Assembly: GCA_947652605.1 (NCBI GenBank)
Contig: OX393579.1
Span: 23,333,674 to 23,397,673 of the forward strand
Length of the DNA stretch: 64,000 nt
Source: Elmis aenea
Lineage: Eukaryota; Arthropoda; Insecta; Coleoptera; Elmidae
Reading direction: 5' to 3'
Under the pieces are notes generated by a model that saw nothing but the letters and a program-made list of their open reading frames with translations, was not told the origin of the DNA and searched no databases. Below, piece by piece: positions 46,236 through 56,793 of the stretch. Within the stretch, counting starts at the first letter, position 1. Each line of letters opens with the position of its first letter. The position numbers and the translations under genes were made by a program.

Positions 46236-49200
46236 TAAGCATTTTTAATCAAGTAAACAATTATACAGTAGGCTATTGGCACTCTTTGTAAAGACTGTCA
46301 GTTATTTTGGCTTTTTGAGCTTGCGTGTAACGGTACAAAACCATATCATGCAATGATGGAAATATTTTTACCTCAGGTTTGTTTATGGGGTAACTTACGT
46401 ATTTTTGTAACTGCTAAGTATTTTAGGCAGTTTTGACCTCTCGTGTACGTTTTTTTTTTTATAATATAAAATTTGTATATTAGTGTAGCGCTTTGTTATA
46501 AAAGTATTCAGGTATCTGTAGTGATGTAATTTTTTGTATTTAAAGGAAAGCGAAATAATTGCTTAACAGTCTATATTTAAAATTGCCTTCTTCAACATGT
46601 ACTTCTAATTTATATTTTAAAGATAATAGAATATGGACCAAAATATTGAGTCTACAGTCAATGTGAATGTTACAAAGGTGGTAGACGTGTACGGTAACAA
46701 AGTGGTAGTGTTTTATTAAAATAATCAAGGAATGGTTACTGCATTCATTTATCTAGCCTGTAACAATTAAAATAAAACAGTACAGGGTGCAGAAAAAATG
46801 TTTTTTTTGCTTACAATTTGAATTAAAACGTAATCTTAAAGGGTGTTAAATGATGTGATTCTAATTTTAGTTTTACAATTTACTAACAAGAAAATAAAAC
46901 AAAAATGAGTTAAACTGAATGCATAAAGTTATGTAAAATGAAAAATGTAAACGTATGGTCTAGTCACCATTTTGGAGATCATCGCGTATAGTTTGAGTAA
47001 TTTGTAGTTAAAATTGTTGTGTCTTGAAAATTGTCATGTTGTAGGATAATACCTTTTTCTTTCTCTAGGCGGATTTATAATTTTATTTGCCTGAAGTAGA
47101 GGATCACTCTCCGCATAATTTTTCTGTTTATTTTGGTTTTATTCATATTTTTTATAAAAAATTTTAAGAACTACAAAATATTTTATTCACAAAGTTTTTA
47201 ATATGGTTTTAATCATAAAATAATTATAGAGTATGAATTGTTTTCGTTTACAGCAGTGGTTTGCAGAGTTTTAGTTTTCATTGATAAAAATAAAAACTTA
47301 AAAAAATATTTTGGGGTGAACATAAGGTTGCTAACGTTTGTCTTGCCAAACAAATATAAACGACCAACTGCTGCAAGTTATACAGTTCATTTTTGAATTT
47401 ATCTTGTATTTTAAAGGTAATTAAGTGTTGGAGCGTTGAACAATGTATCACTCACGATGGACAAGCTTTACCACACTTTAACATTTTAATTTACAGATGA
47501 TCACAATTGCTTTATGTATTTCATCCATTTGGGTGTCCACAGGTGTTGAAACAGTATACTTACACCATAAAACACAGACAAACCACATGGCACAGTAATT
47601 ATAGTGATGTACTGTATTGACACTTTAAATGTCCAATTTTATGATTTTTCAATTTCTTAAAAGGTATTTTAAGCTGATGCTTTAAGTGTACCATTTTAAT
47701 TTTACAAAAAATGAAGGTATAACACAAATATAATACTTAGGTTGTGCCAAATACCTGGACAACCTTGTGAATTTCGTAAACAGTAAGAGATAAAGATTAG
47801 GTTAAATTATACGAAATGTTTTTATTTCAAAGCAAATCTTCAATTTTCTTTTTCAAAATGTAATTTGATCTTTAAATAAATAAAGAATATATACAAAAAA
47901 ATATTTAAACAACTCAATTACCATGAAACAAAACACATCGAAGTATTTTTATTTCAAGTAAGATAACATTCCAGTAGCTTATCATTAACTTGCTAAAAGG
48001 AGCTCGCCAATGCGCAACCTCCTACATGTCAATGTATTAGTTTCTTTATATTTTGGACAAATTGTAATATTCTGGGAGTCACATTTAAAAAATAAGTACC
48101 TATTAAACTTAGTTGAAATCACAATACTGAAATTTGATTTATTCATCTATGGGGCACTAGTTTATTTAACTTTATTTTTTAATTTTAATATAATTGAAGA
48201 CTATCAAAACAACCATGCATCAATCAAAACCAATTGTATTTCAATTTAAAAAAAAAAAAACCTTAGCAGCTGCAATAGAGATTTAAAGATTTAAAAATTT
48301 GCCCATTTCAGTTTTTCATGTGTATCTAGCATGGTAGGAATTTAAAAGAACAAAATTAAAGTGCTAAGCTGCTTTCTACTATAGGAACATTTACACAAAT
48401 TTAACCCAATTGTTTTCTTTGTATTTGGCCAACCATATGTAACTATAAAAAAAATTTGTTAATCGTGATGCACCGGTCTGCTGACCAGTATGAAATCCAC
48501 TTCCAAAATGACGATCTTAAAAAAAGTTTGGGATTAATTAATACCACTAAATTCCCCCAGATGTGCCACTGCACGTAACAGTATGGCAAGATTCATGACA
48601 ACTGTTTATTTTTTAAATATGAATTGTAATATTATTGATTATTATCAACTATGCAAAGAGAGTGTGGATGCCAAAAATGCTGACATCGAGTGCCGTTTTA
48701 TTTATTCCTTTTTTATTTTTTAATGTGCTAATAAAATTATGTAATAATAATACATAAAACATGTAAATTAAATTTTTCGCAATTTTATGGTTATTATTGG
48801 TATTAAATGGGATAATTAAATGATCTGTAATATTTTAGACATTTATACCTAGTCTGACTCTGTGAATATCTTGCTTTTATAGCTTAAGTATGGAATATAA
48901 ACTGTACTAGCAAACAGACAATTAGTAATATGTTGTATTTTTTTTAAATATGTATCAAAATTCCTTTAATCTAGTAATGTAGAGGTTAAATATAATTACA
49001 TATAGAAATTTTTAACTATTGTACAAGTTATTGATTATATTGTATATTTTTACTTATTATTAATTCAGTGTAATTATTTGGGATTTGTTAGATTAAAGAC
49101 AGCTTTTATGTTAGTCATAAAATCTTGTAAATTTTATAAAATTCGTTATTGTTAGTAGGATTTAGTTCAGTTTAATATTTTATTTACTATTTCACTGAAC

Positions 49201-49275
49201 TGGTTTTCTATATATTGTGAATTTTGTAAGCTGTATGCGATATCTTTAAACAAATAAAAAACATTGGAAAATCGA
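46236..49275 (+). other. Arl8 3' region, probable UTR and flank
   Basis: AT-rich DNA after the Arl8 stop. Candidate AATAAA signals occur at about 46772 and at 49253-49258, so the UTR may be short or up to 3 kb. A stray CAGGGTG end (46782) is present. No convincing additional gene; the frame at 48010-48249 has no recognisable motif. Confidence 0.35.
49253..49258 (+). terminator. Candidate Arl8 distal poly(A) signal AATAAA
   Basis: Canonical hexamer within AAACAAATAAAAAACATTGG, about 3 kb after the Arl8 stop and just before a repeat-rich zone (CAGGGTGTCCCCGTTATC at 49304). Confidence 0.3.
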
Positions 49276-49726
49276 CAATGTTTATTCATCCCGTTGCCCT
49301 TATACAGGGTGTCCCCGTTATCACCGTGAATATTTTAAGTGGTGATAGAGGACCTTTTTGTAAGAAAACATTTCAAGTAAAATTTTTTCCTAAAATCAAA
49401 TGCTAAGCTGATATCAACACTTACTTGATTTTTTTACACTTCTGCATTTATAAGACTCTGTAGCCGAAAATATCAATTTTATCGTAAAATACCTTAAAGC
49501 TTTTTAATAGAGCATGAAATTCTCCACAAAAGGCAATGGTTTGACAGTTATAAAGCAGTTTGTACAAAAAAATGTAAAAAATTTAATTGTTTCTTAAGCC
49601 CGTGTGACACGGTATATATTTCTGTACAGAAAACAATACAGAATATCTTGTATTGTTTTTCTTGTACAGATTTCAATAAAGAATTCCAAACATTTGAAAC
49701 TGTGTGTGACACGGAGACATATTTAA

Positions 49727-49866
49727 TGGTTCCTTTCCACGTGAGAGTGAACTACTCTCGATAGCAGCGTCGCCAAGGATACAGCCCCTGAGAGTAACTC
49801 GCGATTGGCTGTATCCTTGGCGACGCTGCTATCGAGAGTAGTTTACTCTCTCGTGGAAAGGCACCA
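49727..49866. mobile_element. 140-bp perfect-hairpin MITE, copy 3
   Basis: Arms of 60 nt (TGGTTCCTTTCCACGTGAGA... / ...TCGTGGAAAGGCACCA), nearly perfect, surround the same 20-nt loop as copy 2. The flanks are TAA on the left and TTA on the right, so the target duplication is not exact. It sits inside the left end of the PIF/Harbinger transposon and so entered after it. Confidence 0.85.
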
Positions 49867-50401
49867 TTATATACAATTTACTACCCATGCACATGCGCCT
49901 AAACAGTATAAACACAGATAAGGTCCAAACAGAATTTGAGTTTCGGGTTTTGAGTATTGATGGTAGAAGTACAGATTACAAAGAAAGAATTGATAGGGGT
50001 GGTAGTGGCATATGGCTCGAATGAGAATGCGGCAGAAGAGGATAACAGTAGTGGTATACTACGGTTCCTGCGACAGTTCGATGGCATATTCATCCGGAGC
50101 TTACTATGATCGATGTTTGAAGGTCACGAAGAAGTCTTTCAAGGTCGTCGACAATGACCGGAGGGTGGTTGCTGAAGGAGTCTTTAAAATGTTTGAGGGT
50201 GTGGTTTTTGGGGTTGCCGAATAAGTCGTCCGGGGGTGGTGGACATTTTATACAATTTTTTGTACAATTTACATGCTCGTAAACAGTTGTTCTATGCACG
50301 TTGTTATGGTAAACATAAACACTGTCAGTGTCAACAGTATCTCACGATATATAAAATATATATTCAGTGCAGTGTGTTGTGAAAGTGATCTATTAATAAT
50401 T

Positions 50402-51744
50402 ATGGATAGCAATAAAATAAAACTTGCGGCATTGGCTTGTACAACCGCAATAACAATATTATTGTTGAGGCACAGAAAAAATCAACTAAAAAAAAGGAAA
50501 AGATCTTGGGGAAGGCATTGGCTTCGAAGAAGAACAGAGGGCGGAGGAATATTAAATTTACTTAATAATGAATTACGTCAAGAAGATACAGCATCATATA
50601 CAAATTTTGTAAGATTCACCGATGGCGAAATCAATGAAATATTTGCTTTGGTTGAAAACGATATTAGCAAACAAGATACAAATATGAGAGAATGCATACC
50701 TGCTCGAAATAAGTTAGTATCTGTTAATTGTTGTCAATGAATTTATAAAATAATTTTTATTATTAGGTTGGAAGTGACTCTACGATATTTAGCAACCGGA
50801 GAAAGTTTTAGATCATTAATGTATTCAACGAGAATTCATGAAAGTACCATCTCAAAATTTGTTCCACAAGTAATTAATAGTATATGCAATAAATTGGTTC
50901 ATACATATCTTAAGGTAGGTACCAATGAAATCGTTTTTAATTATATACTATATTTTAATTATTTAATATTTAGATGCCATCTAGTGAAGAAGAATGGCAA
51001 AGAGTGGCAGAGGATTTCAATAATAAGTTGCAATTTCCTCACTGTTTAGGTGCTCTCGATGGTCGACACATTACTTTTCGAGCCCCAAGATCAGATGGTT
51101 CTTATTACTACAATTACAAGGGATCTCACAGCATTGTGCTTCTTGCATTAGTGGATGCTAATTATAAATTTTTGTATGTAAATATTGGTGTCAATAGCAG
51201 AATAAGTGATGGTGGAGTTTTTCGGCAATCGGCTTTATATAAATTGTTGTCTCAAAATAAACTACATATTCCCAAAGACTCAGCCCTCCCAGGACGACAT
51301 CAAGAAGTGCCTTATGTTATTATTGCTGATGAAGCTTTTCCCCTTTCCACTAATATTATGAAGCCGTATCCTTATAGAAATTTAACATACGAATCGCGAA
51401 TATTTAATTATAGACTTTCGAGAGCACGTCGATGTGTCGAAAATGCGTTTGGAATACTAGCAAATCGATTTAGGGTCTTGTTAAATCCAATCAATCTTAG
51501 ACCAGAAAAAGTAGAAAAAATAACACTTGCTTGTGTACTGCTTCACAACTATAAATGTAACAAAATGAATGCAAACATTGAAAATCCAGGTGAATTACAA
51601 AAGAATCTACAACATTTAACCAAACAAGGGGGAAATAAAACAAATGCACAAAGTAGAAATATCAGAGATGAATTTAGGGACTATCTCTGTTATACAGGTG
51701 CAGTATCTTGGCAAGACGATGCAATACAGCAGCATCGCCTATAA
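50402..51744 (+). CDS. PIF/Harbinger (HARBI1-like) DDE transposase
   Basis: Exons are 50402-50712, 50767-50914 and 50974-51744, giving 409 aa. The protein cuts and joins the transposon ends. It starts with a short hydrophobic stretch and a basic segment (RSWGRHWLRRR), then ELRQEDTASYTNFVRF, common in this family. RYLATGESFRSLMYSTRIHE is the helix-turn-helix region. The DDE_Tnp_4 core follows: GALDGRHI with the first Asp, then the IIADEAFPLSTNIMKPYP Asp, and the RCVENAFGILANRFRVL Glu. KLEVTLRYLATG is continuous across the first intron and YLK/MPSSEEEW across the second, supporting both splices. No stop or frameshift is present, so it could be functional. It is convergent with a MADF gene, which in this superfamily assists DNA binding and nuclear import. 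It could alternatively be a host-domesticated HARBI1 relative, but the intact TIRs argue for a transposon. Confidence 0.93.
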
Positions 51745-52781
51745 TTTTTGAAACACCCTTTTTTTAGACCATTTTATTCATTTACAATAATTGTATTGAA
51801 GTACATAACTGATACCTTTATTTTACTTTTCTATGTTTAATTAATTAGTATAATTTCTATTATTTTAACAAAATAACTTGGAGTTTTTTATTGTGGCGAC
51901 ACTAAATTCACAAAAGGTCTAACTTAACTTCCTTGTCACAAAACAAAAATTTAAAAGTTTAGCTACTGTGCAATGTAAAATAATATAACAATTTTTTTAA
52001 GAATTGCTTTATGAATGTAGTTATAAAATATGTTTCGCCGTTCAATATATGATCGGCACATTTATTTTGATTTCGTATGTTCTTGCTTGTCAGTGTTACT
52101 TTCATTTATAATAATAGTTATATATGTACCAAGGCAGTAAAGTTCGACTTTTTATCACGAGCGTGGATATTATTTACCGAGACGAAGTCGAGGCAAATAA
52201 CCACGCGAGTGATAAAAAGGAACTTTACTGTCGAGGTGCATATTAAATTTTTTCTGCAATCGTCAAAGAAGTAGCGAAAAATCAAGCAAATACATAAAGT
52301 TTTACTTCATCTGTCAGATTGTCATTCTCCTGTCAAAGTGTCAAATATGTTTTGAACAAAACCACGCCCACTTTTACTAAATTCAACCAATGAGCGTAGC
52401 GCATTTTACTTTTTTACTGCCGATTTGACTAAATTCAACCAATGAGCGTACCGTATTTACTTTTTTACTGCCGATCGGCAGTGAAAATGATTATTACAGC
52501 CGCTTTTCGGTACTTATTAAGCTAGTTTAGTGACGATTGCAGAAAAAAATATTAATAAGAACTCAGGATATTTTATTGATGACAAAACATTTAAAAAAAA
52601 AGTAATATTCTCACCAAACAAAACAAATAGTATTCTTATTAAACAAAACAATAACATTATTTACAAAAAATATAAAGGTATATCACGAACTCACGAACTA
52701 TGTATGTAGGTACATGCATTTACGTTAGTTCTCTGAACTGCACTGTATAAAATGTTCAATATCTGGATTTCCGTTGCACTT
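51745..52781. other. Spacer between the two transposon genes, with hairpin and tandem repeats
   Basis: CAGTAAAGTTCGACTTTTTA (52135) pairs with 52211-52233, forming a stem of about 45 bp. ATTTTTTCTGCAATCGTCA (52247) pairs with TGACGATTGCAGAAAAAAAT (52532), so a MITE probably lies at about 52130-52555. Inside it, a unit containing ACTAAATTCAACCAATGAGC is tandemly repeated twice (52377-52486). No gene. Confidence 0.45.
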
Positions 52782-53680
52782 TTAGTTGTTAAATTTTTTA
52801 TTTTTTTTAAATTTCGAAGCCACCATTTCACCGAATAGGTCTTTATCCGACTTTGACACAAATGGTGTGGAAGGAGTTTTTAAACTCTCCGTAATGTTTT
52901 TAAACGCTTTCTCGGCTGAATGGAGAAACTCATCTTCCTTTTTTCGTTTTGCCGAACGACTGGGTGCCTTGCTGGTACTTGGTAATGTAATCGTTTCGTC
53001 CGTGGTAGGACTCTCTGATGTTACATCATACAAATTCTCTTGCTCAGCTTCCATAGGGAAATCTTTAATAATACATTCTAGCATGGACTCCTAAACAAAA
53101 AACCATAAATGTTTTAAATTTTTAAATAATAATAACATACAAACAACATAATTAAAATTAAAAGGTTACCTACTAATAAATAAAATATATTTCACCTGTG
53201 TATCTGGAATTTCTTCAACAGACACGGAATGTTGCGTAAACGAATCAAACGCTCTGCGTGGAGTGACGGTATCCTGAAGATATTCCAAATTTTTAAAGTA
53301 CCATAAATTTGGAGTGTAGATCTATAATGAGTTGTAATTCGTTAATATTACTTAAAACGCAGGGATGTTCACCCCAAACAACAACCAAAAATTATTTAAA
53401 AAATAAAAATGCTCACATCGTCAACTCCAGCTCCGCTAACCTGAGAATTTTTAATTTTCCTTACTTCTGCAAGAAATGTGGATCGCAGTGAATTAAATTT
53501 GCTCTTTATTTCAACAATTGTGCAAGACGGCTTTAAGGTTTTTAATTCAGCTTCAATCTGCTGCAGAGCTATTAATCGTGCATGTTTGTTTTTGTATTTT
53601 TCATGCTTAACATCGTACAAGCATGGATGCTTGCGGTATTCATCGATTAAACACTCGACTAATTCCCTTGACCAGGACAT
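52782..53680 (-). CDS. MADF-domain protein, second gene of the PIF/Harbinger transposon
   Basis: Exons (minus strand) are 53680-53417, 53321-53196 and 53090-52782, all phase 0 with AG/GT borders. They give 232 aa. The N-terminus is a MADF (Myb/SANT-like) DNA-binding domain: LVECLIDEYRKHPCLYDVKH, then YKNKHARLIAL, IKSKFNSLRSTFLAEVRKI and, after the first intron, IYTPNLWYFKNLEYLQD. The rest is acidic/Ser-rich, then PSRSAKRKKEDEF (a likely nuclear localisation signal), then FGEMVASKFKK, like the BESS-type tail region of MADF proteins. Plant and animal Harbinger elements encode such a partner that binds the ends and carries the transposase to the nucleus. The role here is inferred from the domain and position. 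Confidence 0.85.
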
Positions 53681-54007
53681 TGTTTAACTAGATAAAAGAA
53701 AAATTGTTAATGAAACTCGTAATTGCATCAAACGCTGCTACGGTATGCCCAAAATATTATCTCTTAATAATTTCACATATAGTACAGAACTTAAATTTTT
53801 AAATTAGTTTACATAAACAATATTATAGAAAGATAAAATAAAAACTTACCTTGTTCTTCAGGGTTTTGTTCAAAAAAAAAAACTGTCACTGTCACATATA
53901 ATATGCACTCCCTCTAATCTAGTTACTGATGTGGACCCTCCCCCATTTAAATTTAATTGAAAATATCACTGCAGTAGTAGTAGTAGTAACCAATACATAA
54001 GAAATAA

Positions 54008-54350
54008 TCGACGACCTTGAAAGACTTCTTCGGCAACCCCAAAAACCACACCCTCAAACATTTCAAAGACTCCTTCAGCAACCACCCTCTGGTCATTGTC
54101 GACGACCTTGAAAGACTTCTTCGGCAACCCCAAAAACCACACCCTCAAACATTTCAAAGACTCCTTCAGCAACCACCCACTGGTCATTGTCGATGACCTT
54201 GTAAGACTTCTTCGGCAACCCCAAAAACCACACCCTCAAACATTTCAAAGACTCCTTCGGCAACCACCCTCTGGTCATTGTCGACGACCTTGCAAGACTT
54301 CTTCGGCAACACCCTCCGGTCATTGTCGACGACCTTGAAAGACTTCTTCG
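54008..54350. repeat. 91-bp tandem repeats in the right subterminal region
   Basis: The unit beginning TCGACGACCTTGAAAGACTT recurs at 54008, 54099, 54190 and 54281, then a shortened unit at 54326. Spacing is 91, 91, 91 and 45. Units include CCCCAAAAACCACACCCTCA. The left side (about 50115-50231) has the same sequence inverted but only once, so expansion happened on the right end. Apparent frames here are repeat artefacts. Confidence 0.85.
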
Positions 54351-54874
54351 CGACCTTCAAACATCGATCATAGTAAGCTCCGGATGAATATGCCATCGAA
54401 CTGTCGCAGGAACCGTAGTATACCACTACTGTTATCCTCTTCTGCCGCATTCTCATTCGAGCCATATGCCACTACCACCCCTATCAATTCTTTCTTTGTA
54501 ATCTGTACTTCTACCTATATGCACTCCCTCTAAATCAAGGTATTTATGCCTTGTAATTGCCATTTTAAACAATAACAACATCCTACTTCGGATTACCAAG
54601 AATTAACGTAACAGGAATTTCTATTGCTTATATTTCCTTTAGCTGCAGATGTTCAAAATCAGCCACTATTATTCACGAACTGAATGCGCATCTGTAGCAC
54701 GCCGTTTCTATATCAAAACTTACATGGAAATAGGACAAGTCGTATAGTATTTTCTGTGCAAGAAACTATACAGAATTTTGTACGAAAAACCTGTATGACA
54801 CGATATAAGATTTTCTGTATAGTATTTGGTACAGATTTCTATATAGAAATGTATACCGTGTCACACGGGCTTTA

Positions 54875-56670
54875 GACGCTACCACTGTATCTTTAAAACG
54901 AAAGGCTGTACAAAAAAACCGACGGCCCATTCCGGATAGCAAATTTTATGGGCTACAATTTTGGTCTAGTGAAATTTTTTGAAAATCAAACCGATTTTCC
55001 GGAAAAGCTGAAAATAAGGAATAGAGTACAAAAACAAAATTTCCACCTTCAATTCTATTTAAATTTGTTGAAAATTATGTGCCTGTTCAAATTCAAGTAT
55101 TATTTACAAACTGTAAAATCCGAACAACAAACACTTTCACATAGTATATAATAATAATAATAGACCAGTTATTCCCTTTTGGCCTTGCCTTACCTCTGTC
55201 CTTTAAACTGTGGGTTTACAGGGAGTGTATTTTTTTGAAGAAAAAAAAAACAATTTGTTGCTATCTGCAAATTTATTACAAAGTTATTTTAACAAGCAAT
55301 CATGCAATTTGCTTTATAATAGTCTAGGAATATATGTTAAAGATATAATAAATTCTAATACTATTGGCAGTTTTTGGTGTAAAGTTAATAACTAAACTTT
55401 ATTTTATAAATGTTTGTAGTGATGACCAGACGCGAGCGAAGTTATCGTAAACGACTAACAAAATGTAAACAACTACAAACATTTATAAGTACCCTATTAT
55501 AAAGTTATGCACTGGATTTTTGTTCATGTGCACAAAGAAGATTTGTGAAAGAATTTAATTCTGTATTATAGGTACCTATTGTATTACCGTCAAACGTCTC
55601 TTTCTTACCTATATTTGAGGTACATCGTTATCACTCTTCCAATCAATATAAAATACCCTATATATAATATTTTTAGGTAAAATACATATATTTAATTTCA
55701 AAATATACAACTTCCTCATTTGTCTACACTACCAGGAAGTATCTAATGGATGGCAATGGCCCCAGGAGGGTAACTTATTTTTCATAACAAAGTACTTATT
55801 GTATACTGTTTATAGTGTTGACTAATCCTATATTTTGTTATATTAAGGGGTCTGGGTACTAAATTTGTATTGCTTATTAAATAATTTTTGTTGGTGGTTC
55901 TAAAAAATCCCCTCCTGTCAAAAATTATGGATCCATCCTGCTACTACACAATATATGACATGCTCGTTACATTCTGTTTATGTAACAACAAAATTTTGAT
56001 TTTGTTACTCAAACATGTTTAATATTTTCAATTAAATAAACAAATTATCAACAAAATGATGTAACATTATTTACTCATACTAATATAAATAACTAACAGT
56101 TCTAAAATGAAACCTTAAAATAAAACTTATTTAGCAGTTATAAACTATGTGATGGATACGTCTATAAAAGGCATAAACTTGACTATAAATTCATACTATG
56201 TACAATATACATATGCGATTACAGAATTGACCAAAGGAATCGAAGGTGACTCATATCACCTGTTACTCTAAAATTTTGTAAAAATTTACAATTGGATATA
56301 TTTTTTATTCATCCACAAGTTAAATACAGTAGTATTTTTTTTATTTAAAAAAAAATTTAATTTCTGTTTATTATAGTTCATGTTATAATATCAAGACCAA
56401 ATCCCAAGCTACTCTATTTCCAAATGGATTCTTTGTATAAATTAAATTTAGTGGTAAATTATTACTGTTTTTTTTATTGCATCATTTCAGAGGTGACGTT
56501 TGCTATAAAATATCCATTTTGTGACCTTATAAAACTGTTTCTTAAAAATATTAGCATTATGTTCTATAAAGACAACTTATTGTTTCAATCAATAATGAAA
56601 CGAAACTTTAGAATAAAATATTTAACATTATATACATTTCAACATCATTTGTAACAAATATTAACGAAAA
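54875..56670. other. Intergenic DNA between transposon and EMAP gene
   Basis: AT-rich with no convincing exon. Toward the right it should contain the EMAP 3' UTR (minus strand), with a candidate AATAAA at 56473-56478. Frames at 54948-55395 show no known motif. Confidence 0.35.
56473..56478 (-). terminator. Candidate EMAP poly(A) signal (AATAAA on minus strand)
   Basis: TTTATT on the + strand about 200 bases beyond the second in-frame stop (56671-56673) of the EMAP gene. Confidence 0.35.
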
Positions 56671-56793
56671 TTAATAGTAGTTATTAAGGCTAAGCACCTG
56701 GAAGGATGTGTCTAAGTCAGACTCAGCATCCGAATCTTCAAAATCCATTTGTCTTGCGTCTATCGGTTGCCAGGACTTGAAGGAAACTTTTTG

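Larger units (their letters stand above)
49597..54871. mobile_element. Complete PIF/Harbinger transposon with two genes (5275 bp)
   Basis: The 20-bp terminus AGCCCGTGTGACACGGTATA (49597-49616) is matched perfectly by its reverse complement at 54852-54871. TTA is duplicated at 49594-49596 and 54872-54874. Subterminal regions (about 49966-50225 and 54190-54516) are also inverted repeats. The element carries a DDE transposase on the + strand and a MADF-domain gene on the - strand, the two-gene layout of PIF/Harbinger. Both reading frames are intact across their splice sites. A 140-bp hairpin MITE (49727) is inserted in the left end. It lies between Arl8 and EMAP. Confidence 0.92.

Noticed and set aside
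50090..50299. Short frames in the PIF/Harbinger subterminal regions (also 53966-54465)
   Set aside because: They are read through the inverted and 91-bp repeats, are duplicated on both sides, and are not plausible proteins.
54008..54350. Regularly spaced repeats resembling a CRISPR array
   Set aside because: The units are 91-bp tandem repeats without unique spacers, inside a eukaryotic transposon end.
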